From Streptomyces sp. SKN60 (GTDB taxonomy: Bacteria; Actinomycetota; Actinomycetes; Streptomycetales; Streptomycetaceae): a stretch of DNA of 64,000 nucleotides. The stretch covers positions 31,792 through 95,791 of the forward strand of contig NZ_JAHTMW010000028.1 of assembly GCF_026236535.1 (NCBI RefSeq), read 5' to 3'. Both the position numbers and the translations under genes were made by a program. Under the pieces are notes generated by a model, which was not told the origin of the DNA, made no database searches, and saw only the letters and a list, made by a program, of their open reading frames with translations. This document shows, in pieces, positions 55,089-63,407 of the stretch. Positions within the stretch are counted from its first letter, which is position 1. The number at the start of each line of letters is the position of its first letter.

Positions 55089-57250
55089 TGGCGCACGCCG
55101 CGGACCCCGTCGACCGGCTGGACCCCGTGGTCCTGCACCATGTGGTCAACACCCTCGGCTGGCCGGGCCTCCGGCCCCTGCAGCGCGCCGCCATCGATCC
55201 CGTGATGGACGGCGAGGACGCGGTGCTGCTGGCCCCCACCGCCGGCGGGAAGACCGAGGCTGCCTGCCTCCCGATCCTCTCGGCCATGACCGCCGGAGGC
55301 TGGACGGGCACCTCGGTCCTCTACCTCTGCCCGCTCAAGGCGCTCCTCAACAACCTGGTGACGCGCATCGACGGCTACGCCCAGTGGCTCGGGCGCAGCG
55401 CCGCCCTGTGGCACGGGGACACCAAGGAGTCCCAGCGGCGCCGTATCCGTACCGAGCGACCCGACATCCTGCTGACCACGCCGGAGTCCCTGGAGGCCAT
55501 GCTCATCGGCGTGAAGACCGACCACGCACACCTCCTGGGAGGTGTCAGGGCGGTCGTCGTGGACGAGGTGCACGCCTTCGCGGGTGACGACCGCGGGTGG
55601 CACCTCCTGGCCGTCCTCGAACGTCTGGAGCGGGTGACGGGGCGTGCCATCCAGCGGATCGGGCTGTCCGCGACCGTCGGCAATCCGGAGGAGCTCCTCA
55701 CATGGCTGCAGGGCGCGAAGGCCGGGGAGCGTCCCGGCAGGGTCGTGGCCCCGGACGCATCCCCTGCCGCCACGGCGTCCCGTGCCGTCGCCATGTCCGC
55801 GGCCGCCACCACATCGCCGCCGCCAGGAGACGTGGAACTCGACTATGTAGGTTCCCTCGACAACGCCGCCAAGGTCATCGCGGCCCTCCACAGGGGCGAG
55901 AAGCGGTTGGTCTTCTGCGACTCCAGGCGTCAGGTGGAGGAACTGGGCGCGGCGCTCCGCGCACGGGACGTCACCGTGTTCCTTTCCCACGCCTCACTCT
56001 CGGCCGACGAACGGGCCCGGTCCGAGCAAGCTTTCGCCGAGGCACGCGACTGCGTCATCGTCGCCACCTCGACCCTGGAACTGGGCATCGACGTCGGCGA
56101 CCTGGACCGGGTCATCCAGATCGACTCCCCCGCCGCCGTCGCGTCCTTCCTCCAGCGCATCGGCCGAACCGGGCGGCGTTCCGGATCAACCCGAAACTGT
56201 CTCTTCCTGGCCACCCACAAGGACGCGCTGCTGCAGGCCGCTGGACTGCTCCTGCTCTGGGGCCGGGGCTGGGTCGAACCCGTGGTGGCGCCTCCGGAGC
56301 CACGTCATCTCGTCGCCCAACAGCTCCTCGCGGTCACTTTGCAGGAACACAAGCTGGGCGATCAGCTGTGGTCGGACCAGTGGAACGGGCTCGTCCCCTT
56401 CGATCGCTCCGCCGCTCCCGTCCTGCGCCATCTCGTGGACGAAGGATTCCTGGACTCAGACGGCGGCATGCTGTTCATCGGCCAGGAGGCCGAGCGCCGC
56501 TTCGGGCGACGGCACTTCATCGAACTGACGGCGTCCTTCACCGCGCCGCCGCAGTTCACGGTTCTGTCGGGACGCACCGAGATCGGCCGGATGGACCCCA
56601 CCGTTCTCACCGAGGAGCGTCCGGGGCCGCGCAGACTGCTCCTGGCCGGCCGTAGCTGGCAGGTGACGTTCATCGACTGGGGGCGCAAGAGGGCCTTCGT
56701 CGAGCCTGTCGAGAGCGGCGGAGTCGCCAAGTGGTCGGGCGGATCGGTCGCGGGCCTCTCGTACGCCCTTACTCGTGCGATGCGCGAGATCCTCTTGGGC
56801 GAAGACCCGCCCGTGGCGCTCACCCGCAGGGCCGAGGTGTGCCTGCAGGAGTGGCGCTCCGAGGAGGCCCCCCACACGGTCCATCCCGGCGGCACCCTCG
56901 TGGTACGGCACGGGAACGACGTCCGCTGGTGGACCTGGGCGGGCTACCGCGCCAACGCGACGCTCGGCGCGACGCTGGGGTCGATCGCCGACCCCGTGCA
57001 GCGCCCGGACGACTGCTGCGTCCGGCTGCGGGAGGACCTGACGCAGGACATGTGGCGGAGTGCATTCAGGGCCGCAGAATCCGGTCCCGCCCTGGTGCTT
57101 CCCGACGTCGATCAGCGGGCGGTGGCAGGTCTGAAGTTCTCCACCGCCCTGCCCTTGCGGCTTGCCACGGCGACGGTCGCGGCGAGGCTGGCGGACTTCG
57201 CGGGGGCACGTGCCGCGCTGTCGGAGCCGGTCAGGTTCCAGTCGAGGTAG
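55088..57250 (+). CDS. brxHI: BREX-2 DEAD/DEAH-box helicase BrxHI
   Basis: This 720-residue SF2 helicase shows APTAGGKT (49-56), DEVH (159-162), SATVGN and, in the second lobe, TSTLELGIDVGDLDRV and RIGRTGRRSG. The lobe order and a C-terminal domain resemble Lhr-type helicases. It is the sixth standard BREX-2 gene. The ATG at 55088 shares one base with the brxD stop and has GGAG six bases upstream; a GTG one codon earlier is possible. It ends the BREX plus-strand unit except for a small membrane-peptide ORF 218 bases downstream. Confidence 0.93.
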   Translation: MAHAADPVDRLDPVVLHHVVNTLGWPGLRPLQRAAIDPVMDGEDAVLLAPTAGGKTEAACLPILSAMTAGGWTGTSVLYLCPLKALLNNLVTRIDGYAQWLGRSAALWHGDTKESQRRRIRTERPDILLTTPESLEAMLIGVKTDHAHLLGGVRAVVVDEVHAFAGDDRGWHLLAVLERLERVTGRAIQRIGLSATVGNPEELLTWLQGAKAGERPGRVVAPDASPAATASRAVAMSAAATTSPPPGDVELDYVGSLDNAAKVIAALHRGEKRLVFCDSRRQVEELGAALRARDVTVFLSHASLSADERARSEQAFAEARDCVIVATSTLELGIDVGDLDRVIQIDSPAAVASFLQRIGRTGRRSGSTRNCLFLATHKDALLQAAGLLLLWGRGWVEPVVAPPEPRHLVAQQLLAVTLQEHKLGDQLWSDQWNGLVPFDRSAAPVLRHLVDEGFLDSDGGMLFIGQEAERRFGRRHFIELTASFTAPPQFTVLSGRTEIGRMDPTVLTEERPGPRRLLLAGRSWQVTFIDWGRKRAFVEPVESGGVAKWSGGSVAGLSYALTRAMREILLGEDPPVALTRRAEVCLQEWRSEEAPHTVHPGGTLVVRHGNDVRWWTWAGYRANATLGATLGSIADPVQRPDDCCVRLREDLTQDMWRSAFRAAESGPALVLPDVDQRAVAGLKFSTALPLRLATATVAARLADFAGARAALSEPVRFQSR

Positions 57251-57468
57251 TTGCGGCGGCCACTGCTTTATTGGCTCACCGCCAACCCGGTTGTGTACTA
57301 ATGTCGTTGGTGCTGCGCACCTTCCCGGAGGGTATGTCAGCGGCATTCAGATGCCGGTTCTCGGTCGCGGCTGAAGAGTGGTTTCCCTCGCGTCTCGTAC
57401 GTGAGGTGAGTGCGGATGCCCGGAAGGGCGGCCCTGCCATTCCAACGTCGAACTGAGGAGTGGTGTTC

Positions 57469-57597
57469 ATGAACCCCGTTGAGTACAAGCCTGCGCGTCA
57501 CAGCAGGATCCGCAGGATCCTGTTCGACGTCTCCGTGGGTGTCGTCGCCAATATCGTGGTGGCGGCCCTGACGGCGGCAGCGCGCCTGGTCTTCTGA
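57469..57597 (+). CDS. 42-residue single-pass membrane peptide
   Basis: A short ORF too small for usual gene calling: MNPVEYKPARHSRIRRILF, then a hydrophobic stretch (VGVVANIVVAALTAAARLVF) to the end. The basic N-terminus followed by one membrane helix gives an N-in topology. TGAGGAG lies nine bases before the ATG, and a perfect terminator hairpin begins nine bases after its stop, both good signs of a real gene. The spacer from brxHI contains a possible -10 (TACTAAT) near 57296. Function unknown; small membrane peptides near defence genes may act as toxins or as partners of larger proteins. Confidence 0.6.
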   Translation: MNPVEYKPARHSRIRRILFDVSVGVVANIVVAALTAAARLVF

Positions 57598-57605
57598 CCC
57601 GGGCG

Positions 57606-57632
57606 GATGGCGGGCCCGGAGAGCCCGCCATC
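57606..57632. terminator. Terminator at the end of the BREX locus
   Basis: GATGGCGGGC (57606-57615) and 57623-57632 pair perfectly over ten bases with a seven-base loop, followed on the plus strand by ACCTTTCC. It lies between the small peptide ORF and the convergent DUF2075 gene and can serve both. Confidence 0.8.
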
Positions 57633-57663
57633 ACCTTTCCTGGCGCTTTCGGTGTGCCTTCGG

Positions 57664-59784
57664 TCAGAAGAGCCTCAGTTCGGCCTCATGGGCCACACCC
57701 GACTTGCGCTTCTTGCGCTTGTGCCGGCCTCGCTGCCGAGGCAGAGGCGGCCGGCGGGCTTCCTGTGGAAGGTTTTCCCAGATGGGGCGGAGACTGTGGA
57801 TCTCCACCTCGCCCACCATTTGCTTGAGGTAGGTCCGGGTCTCCTCATCCGTGGAGTAGAGCACCGTCGCACGGCCGGCCCTGGTCATCAGCACGTGGTA
57901 GGCGTGGCGTACGAGTCGGGCGAATTCGTCGTCGTCGACGCTGCCGGCCTTCACCTTCGGATCGAACGACCCGGGTGTGGCGACACGCTTGACATCGCAC
58001 TCCGGGTCTTGACGATCCTTGCCTCGCCGGAACACCCATTTGTCCCCACGGCGCACCATGTCCTCGCCCATGATCACGCCACACCAGTCCCATTCGAGGC
58101 CCTGCGCCGTGTACACACAGCCGATCTGGTCGAGACCGTTCTCGTTCACAGACCAGATCCTCGACGGGGGTGCGTCGTTCTCGCAGAAGGTGTCACTGTC
58201 CGCGTTCCACGGCCGGTGCCAGTCGCCGATGCGGACGTCGGCCTCCAATCTCTTCATATCGCCCTGTGGCTTCGTCCACGGCCAGCAGTAGCCTGCGACC
58301 ATGCGCGCGGAAGCGCCGGCCAGGGCTTGCGTGCGGATGATGCGTTCGAGCTCCTCCGGGGTGTCGGCGACCTCGATGTGCATCAGCCCGTCGGCCCGCC
58401 ACGGATCGGGCGTCTCGTCGGTGACCCCGAGCACTGCCCGTACCCAGCGGATGTAGGCATCGCTGCCGCCGCAGCGGAACTGCTCCCACAGGTCGAATCG
58501 GGCGAGCCGGGCGCCGTTCCGTCCGGCAGCCTCCTCGATGAGCTGCACGGTGCCCACCTCGTTCGGCCGCACGGACTGGGCCTCGTCCAGGAAGAACACC
58601 GTCAGGCGGGACGCCGCGAGCAGCTCGTCCACCTGTGGCCCCGTGCCCTGCTGCTCGGGCTTCCAGAACCGGCTCGTCGAACGGTCTCGCAGACGGTGTG
58701 CCTCGTCGCAGATCAAGACGTCCAGGGGCGGATCAGGAGGAGTGACGAAACTGCTGAAATATGTGAAGGACTCCCGGAACTCACTGTCTCCGTAGCCGAC
58801 GTGCTCCTGCATCGCTCCGTTGAAGGCCCTGCTGCCACTGGCGTACTTCACCGTACGGCCCTGGGCCTCCAGTTCGGCCTTCATCTGCAGACCGATGGCG
58901 CTCTTGCCCGTGCCCGCGCCACCGGTCACCAGGAACACCACACGACGCTCGTCCGGAATCAATTCAGGCCGGCGCGGATTCGGAAGAACTCGTGATGCCG
59001 TTTCGAGGATCTGATCGGCGATCTCCTTCTGCCTTCCACGCAGGGTGAAGACCGTATCGGCTCCGCGTGACCAGATCATGGCGTCCAGCAAGCGTGTGTT
59101 GCGCAGCCCCATGCCCTGGAGCATGACCTCGGCCACCGAGGCCGCTCCCTCGTCGTCGGCGGCGAAACTCCGCTGGAGGTCGGACAGGAGCTGCTCGCGC
59201 CGGTCGCTCGTGTAGATGCGGCCGTACACGCCGTTCGGCGCCTCCACATCGAGGAGCGGACGCACGGATTCATCCGTGGCGTTATGCAGGTAGGCGAATC
59301 CGCCACATTCGAAGGCGAGGCCCTGGAACGGCCCGCGAGCGCTCCTGAAAGCGTTGTAATACTCGCGCAGTTGCAGAGCCGGATGGGCCTTTGCCTTCTC
59401 CATACCCTCCACGTACACCAGGTCGGCCGTCGCCTGCTCCACCCTGGTGACCCTCGACCAGCGCTTCAGCTCGACCAACTGTACGGACGGCCGGTTCTGC
59501 TCAGGATGGCGGCCCACGAGGACGACATCGATGAGGCGCGGACTGTCCAGAGGTTCGTCGATCGTGGCGGCACACTCGACAATCATCTGCACGTTCCCGC
59601 GCCCCGCTGCCACCAGATCGCCCGCCAGGCTCACCAGGCTCTCGGCCCAGGCGGAGCGCTCGGTGAGCGAGGCGTCGGTCTTGCGGAAGTGCTGCCATCG
59701 CGCGGCGAGATGCGGCACCATCAGGCGCCGGGCGTTGAGCGTGAGCAGATCCTGCGCTGCCAATTTCAGCAGGAGCATGGACAC
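57664..59784 (-). CDS. Second DUF2075-type helicase/ATPase with N-terminal PD-(D/E)xK-like domain
   Basis: This 706-residue protein has the same layout as the protein at 43070-44935. Asp86 (LIDVVLVG) and Glu105-Leu-Lys107 (LVELKRW) form a nuclease-like motif, then Walker A TGGAGTGKS, Walker B ICDEAHRLRD, QFRCGGSDAY and VYTAQGLEWDW. The C-terminus adds a basic tail (RQRGRHKRKKRKSG), suggesting nucleic-acid binding. The GTG at 59784 has GGGGGAA seven bases upstream; a GTG at 59805 and an ATG at 59778 are alternatives. It is encoded on the opposite strand, convergent with the BREX genes, and closes the island. The two paralogues are clearly divergent rather than a recent duplication. Confidence 0.8.
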   Translation of the reverse strand: MSMLLLKLAAQDLLTLNARRLMVPHLAARWQHFRKTDASLTERSAWAESLVSLAGDLVAAGRGNVQMIVECAATIDEPLDSPRLIDVVLVGRHPEQNRPSVQLVELKRWSRVTRVEQATADLVYVEGMEKAKAHPALQLREYYNAFRSARGPFQGLAFECGGFAYLHNATDESVRPLLDVEAPNGVYGRIYTSDRREQLLSDLQRSFAADDEGAASVAEVMLQGMGLRNTRLLDAMIWSRGADTVFTLRGRQKEIADQILETASRVLPNPRRPELIPDERRVVFLVTGGAGTGKSAIGLQMKAELEAQGRTVKYASGSRAFNGAMQEHVGYGDSEFRESFTYFSSFVTPPDPPLDVLICDEAHRLRDRSTSRFWKPEQQGTGPQVDELLAASRLTVFFLDEAQSVRPNEVGTVQLIEEAAGRNGARLARFDLWEQFRCGGSDAYIRWVRAVLGVTDETPDPWRADGLMHIEVADTPEELERIIRTQALAGASARMVAGYCWPWTKPQGDMKRLEADVRIGDWHRPWNADSDTFCENDAPPSRIWSVNENGLDQIGCVYTAQGLEWDWCGVIMGEDMVRRGDKWVFRRGKDRQDPECDVKRVATPGSFDPKVKAGSVDDDEFARLVRHAYHVLMTRAGRATVLYSTDEETRTYLKQMVGEVEIHSLRPIWENLPQEARRPPLPRQRGRHKRKKRKSGVAHEAELRLF

Positions 59785-59801
59785 GAGGTGGTTCCCCCAG
59801 G

Positions 59802-59818
59802 GCACGAGTGACTCGTGC
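59802..59818. promoter_or_regulatory. Short inverted repeat before the second DUF2075 gene
   Basis: GCACGAG (59802-59808), TGA, CTCGTGC (59812-59818) is perfect over 7+7 bases, 17 bases upstream of the chosen GTG. It may be an operator or a leader hairpin; if the GTG at 59805 were the start it would fall partly within the coding region. Confidence 0.4.
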
Positions 59819-59926
59819 GGGTGGGGGCATGTCCTCGTGGGGAAGCCCGTCGGGCCGCATTCTTTTGCCTGCGATCTTACGGAAGGGTGAGCCGGCCTCG
59901 CTCACCCCGGGCCCGTGCGAGAAGCG

Positions 59927-60766
59927 TCAGGAGCGCTGCCAGGTGACCGGGAGCTTGACCTCGGGGCCGCCGTTGCCGCCGTCGCCGCCGAAGCGGAGGG
60001 TGCCGGCGAGGGCGGAGACGGTGGCGTCCCAGCAGTTCACGTCGGTGACGCGGATCTCGGGCATCTTGAGGGTGGCGCCGGGGACCACCGGGCGGAAGGG
60101 CTTGAGGGCGTTCGTGTCCAGCTCAAGGGGCACCGGGTCGGCGGCCGTCCAGGCGCCGCCGGCCGGGGCGAAGCGGGTGAGGATCCGGTCGTCGGTGAGG
60201 ACACCGGTGGCCGGGTCCGTCTTCGGGGCGAAGGAGAGTTCGACCAGGGTCGCCTTGTTGCCGTTGGGGAGGGTGCCGGCCGGGACCAGGGCGACGAAGG
60301 TGCCGGTGAGCGGCTTGCCGTTCGGGTTCCAGCAGGCGGCCGCGGTGCGCGGGATGCCGCTGGTGGGGGGCTCCCCCGAGTCCGTCGGGGTGGGCGTGGG
60401 GCTCTCCGTGGGGTCTCCGCCGCCGGTCGTGACGCCGCCGGTGGTGACGCCGCCGGTGGTCTCCCCCGAGGTCGAGCCCTCGCTGACGCCGACGGTGCCG
60501 CCGTCCGTGGTTCCGCCGTCCGTGGTTCCACCGTCCGCGGTTCCACCGTCCGCGGTCCCGCCCTCGGTCACGCCCACGGTGCCGCCGCTGTCCACGCCGA
60601 CCGACACGCTGCCGACGTCCCCCTCGGTCGGCTCGGCCGTCGCCGCGGCCGCGCTCAGGCCCGGCGCGAGGCCGTCGCCGGAGGCGGTCAGGAACACGGC
60701 AGCGGCGGCGACCGCCGTCGCCGCCACCGTCAGGGAGATCCGTCTGATGCGTCGCTGCTCACTCAA
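59927..60766 (-). CDS. Secreted or membrane-anchored low-complexity protein
   Basis: This protein of about 279 residues has a basic start (SEQRRIRRISL) and a hydrophobic segment (VAATAVAAAAVFLTAS), a signal peptide or anchor. A Gly/Thr/Asp-rich linker with a repeated five-residue unit (DGGTT or DGGTA) and a TPTPT stretch follows, then a C-terminal beta-rich domain (ACWNPNGKPLTGTFVALVP, RVTDVNCWDATVSAL) with two cysteines that could bond. The start is uncertain: a TTG at 60766 follows a purine tract, and a GTG five codons earlier is also possible. I recognise no family. It is placed after the defence island and probably acts outside the cell. Confidence 0.6.
   Translation of the reverse strand: MSEQRRIRRISLTVAATAVAAAAVFLTASGDGLAPGLSAAAATAEPTEGDVGSVSVGVDSGGTVGVTEGGTADGGTADGGTTDGGTTDGGTVGVSEGSTSGETTGGVTTGGVTTGGGDPTESPTPTPTDSGEPPTSGIPRTAAACWNPNGKPLTGTFVALVPAGTLPNGNKATLVELSFAPKTDPATGVLTDDRILTRFAPAGGAWTAADPVPLELDTNALKPFRPVVPGATLKMPEIRVTDVNCWDATVSALAGTLRFGGDGGNGGPEVKLPVTWQRS
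60501..60560. repeat. Four tandem 15-base repeats
   Basis: Four copies of CCGTCCGTGGTTCCG and close variants run head to tail (60501, 60516, 60531, 60546), encoding the DGGTT/DGGTA units of the secreted protein's linker. Being a multiple of three, copy-number changes would alter linker length without shifting frame. Confidence 0.85.
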
Positions 60767-60853
60767 CTTGCCTGCCCCCACCTGTCGTTCGGACGTCTTT
60801 CGTCTGTCCTCACGCTGTCTCGGGCGGGCCGCCGGCAAACCGTGATCTACGCC

Positions 60854-62407
60854 TCACCCGCCCGGCATCACGGCGCCGCCCTTGAGGCGTTCCATGTCCG
60901 AGGGGCGGACCTTGATGGCGAGGACGGCGATGATCGCGGAGAGGATGGCGAAGGCCGCGGCGACGATGAAGCCGGCGGTGACGCCGCTGGTCAGGACCTG
61001 GTCGCCGAAGGGGGGTGGGAGCTGGCCGGTCTTGGCGAACTGGGCCTTCTCCAGGGGGCCGGCCTGGGCGAGGAAGGCGGGGACCTGGACGTCGGCCTCG
61101 TTGCGGCTGGCGGTGCCGAAGACGGTGACCAGGATGGAGAGGCCGAGGGAGCCGCCGACCTGCTGGGTGGCGTTGAGGAGGCCGGAGCCCGCGCCCGCCT
61201 CGGCCGGCGCGACGCCCGAGAGGGCCATCAGGGTCAGGGACACGAACATCATGCCCATGCCCGCGCTGAGGATCAGCATCGGGCCGAGGATGCTGCCGGC
61301 GTAGGTGGAGTCGACATTGGTCAGGGTCAGCCACGACAGGCCCGTGGCCAGGCAGATCGAGCCGATCACCATGAAGGGCTTCGGCCCGAACCGGGGCAGG
61401 AGCTGGGAGGTGACCCCGGCGAGGACCGCGATCACCGCGCTGACCGGGAGGAAGGCGAGCCCGGCCTGCAAGGGGCTGAAGTCCAGGACCTGCTGCACGA
61501 AGAGGGTCAGGAAGAAGAACATGCCGAAGATGGCCGCCGCGAGACAGAGCATGATGCCGTACGTGCCCGCCCGGTTGCGGTCCGCGAACATGTGCAGCGG
61601 AGTGATCGGCTGCCGCGACCGCCGTTCGATGAAGACGAAGCCGACCAGGAGCACGATGGCCGCGGCGAAGGAAGCGATCGTGTACGGGTCGCGCCAGCCC
61701 TCCTGCGCGGCGCGGATGAAGCCGTAGACCAGCGCCACCATGCCGAGTGTCGACGTGAGCGCGCCCAGGATGTCGAAGTGGCCGGGGTGGCGTTCGGACT
61801 CCTTCACATGACGGGGCGTCAGGAAGGCGATGAGGACCGCGATCGGCACATTGACGAAGAACACCCAGCGCCAGTCGAGCCACTCGACCAGGACGCCACC
61901 GGCGAGCAGACCGATCGCACCACCACCGGCCGAGACGCCCGCGAACACGCCGAAGGCCCTGTTGCGTTCGGGGCCCTCGTCGAAGGTGGTCGTGATCAGC
62001 GACAACGAGGTCGGGGACGCGATCGCGCCGCCGACGCCCTGCAGCGCGCGGGCGGCGAGCAACTGCCAGGACTCCTGGGCGAATCCGCCGAGGAGCGAGG
62101 CCAGGCCGAAGAGCAGCACGCCGAAGATGAAGACCCGGCGGCGGCCGAGGATGTCACCGGCGCGGCCGCCGAGCAGCAGCAGGCCGCCGAAGGTCAGGGT
62201 GTAGGCGTTGACCACCCACGACAGGCTCGTGGTGGAGAAGTCGAGCGCGCTCTGGATGTGCGGGAGCGCGATGTTCACGATGGTGATGTCGAGCACCACC
62301 ATCAGCTGACACGAGGCGATCACGAACAGGGCGATGCCCTTGCCGTCGTCTCCCGACTTCTTCGGGACCGCGGTCTGCTGCGGGGTGCTCGGCTTGGGGG
62401 TAGTCAT
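60854..62407 (-). CDS. MFS transporter, DHA2/EmrB-QacA family (14 segments)
   Basis: This 517-residue protein has about 14 membrane segments. The family motif VVLDITIVNIALPHIQ lies in segment 1, and GGRAGDILGRRRVF is the cytoplasmic loop 2-3 motif A of major facilitators. DHA2 members export drugs, dyes or antibiotics with a proton. The ATG at 62407 is preferred over the outer frame start because MTTPKPSTPQQ is a typical soluble leader. No regulator gene lies next to it. The substrate is unknown. Confidence 0.88.
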   Translation of the reverse strand: MTTPKPSTPQQTAVPKKSGDDGKGIALFVIASCQLMVVLDITIVNIALPHIQSALDFSTTSLSWVVNAYTLTFGGLLLLGGRAGDILGRRRVFIFGVLLFGLASLLGGFAQESWQLLAARALQGVGGAIASPTSLSLITTTFDEGPERNRAFGVFAGVSAGGGAIGLLAGGVLVEWLDWRWVFFVNVPIAVLIAFLTPRHVKESERHPGHFDILGALTSTLGMVALVYGFIRAAQEGWRDPYTIASFAAAIVLLVGFVFIERRSRQPITPLHMFADRNRAGTYGIMLCLAAAIFGMFFFLTLFVQQVLDFSPLQAGLAFLPVSAVIAVLAGVTSQLLPRFGPKPFMVIGSICLATGLSWLTLTNVDSTYAGSILGPMLILSAGMGMMFVSLTLMALSGVAPAEAGAGSGLLNATQQVGGSLGLSILVTVFGTASRNEADVQVPAFLAQAGPLEKAQFAKTGQLPPPFGDQVLTSGVTAGFIVAAAFAILSAIIAVLAIKVRPSDMERLKGGAVMPGG

Positions 62408-62522
62408 GGCGCATCGCGCCCTCACCGGAGGGAGCCGTGGGCCGGTCAGTCCACCTTTCGACACTAAGCCCCGACCACGGGGCCGACCAGTTGATCAAGC
62501 GGCCTCGTGCCGGGCCCGCTGA

Positions 62523-63368
62523 TCAAGAGGCCGTCTCCGGCGGCTCCGTGACGAACGCGCGCAGTTCCGCCGCCAGTCGTTCCGGCTGGTCCTCGGCGAT
62601 CAGCGTGCGGGCGTCGGCGATCTCCACGTACCGGCCGCGCGGCAGCAGCGCGGCGAGCCGGCGTCCGTGTTCCGGCGGCATCATCAGGTCGTCGGCGGCC
62701 CACACCACGAGCGCCGGGCGGTCGAAGGAGCGCAGGCCCTCGGCCGCCCGCAGCAGTTCGTCCTTCCGTACGGCCAGGTTGTAGCGCCGGAAGTCGTGCC
62801 GGACGGCCGGGTCGGTGCGCAGCGGGCGCAGCCAGCCGTCGACGACCGCGTCCGGGACGGGGCGGCGGGTGAGCGCGCCGAAGCCGACGGGGAGGCGGCG
62901 CAGGGCCTTGAGGCCGAGGACCCGGGCGAGGAGGGAGACCCCGCCGGGGACGCGGCAGGCGAGCGCGATCAGCTTGCCGGGCACGCCGGGCGGGTAGTTG
63001 TCGAAGGCCTCGCAGGAGATGAGGACGAGGCGGGCGAGGCGTTCGGGGCGGCGGACGGCGACGGTCTGCGCCCGGCCGCAGTCGCTCTCGACGAGGGTGA
63101 CGTCGTGCAGGTCGAGCCGGTCGAGGAGTTCGGCGATCAGGTCGACCACGGAGTCGGGCGAGAGCGGTACGTCGGGGCGCAGCGCGATGCGGTGCGAGCC
63201 GTACGGGAGGGTGGGCGCGATCACCCGGTGGTCCGGGGCGAGTCGGGCGGTCACCGCGCGCCAGACGGTGGCGTCGTGGACCAGTCCGTGGAGGAGGACG
63301 ACCACGGGTCCGGGGCCGCCGGTGTCCTCGTACTCCACTGTTCCCGCGGTCAGTTCGATCTCCGGCAT
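62523..63368 (-). CDS. Alpha/beta-hydrolase-fold protein with an altered triad
   Basis: This 281-residue protein has the fold's oxyanion motif (VVVLLHGL), a nucleophile elbow that reads VESDCGRA, so the nucleophile position is Asp96 rather than Ser (as in haloalkane dehalogenases), and WAADDLMMPPEH near the acid residue. Where the catalytic His is expected (usually DAGH), the sequence has DART, so Thr255 replaces it. It may be catalytically changed or inactive. It starts at ATG 63368 after GGGGGCGAG and lies 39 bases after the RidA-fold gene, probably in one transcript. Confidence 0.78.
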   Translation of the reverse strand: MPEIELTAGTVEYEDTGGPGPVVVLLHGLVHDATVWRAVTARLAPDHRVIAPTLPYGSHRIALRPDVPLSPDSVVDLIAELLDRLDLHDVTLVESDCGRAQTVAVRRPERLARLVLISCEAFDNYPPGVPGKLIALACRVPGGVSLLARVLGLKALRRLPVGFGALTRRPVPDAVVDGWLRPLRTDPAVRHDFRRYNLAVRKDELLRAAEGLRSFDRPALVVWAADDLMMPPEHGRRLAALLPRGRYVEIADARTLIAEDQPERLAAELRAFVTEPPETAS

Positions 63369-63407
63369 GCCGGCTCGCCCCCTGTTCGCCGTCGGTGCGC
63401 GGCCGGG

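Noticed and set aside
57301..57456. 51-residue open frame between brxHI and the small membrane peptide
   Set aside because: It has no ribosome-binding site and no recognisable features; its stop overlaps the next ORF's Shine-Dalgarno, so coupling is conceivable but not supported.
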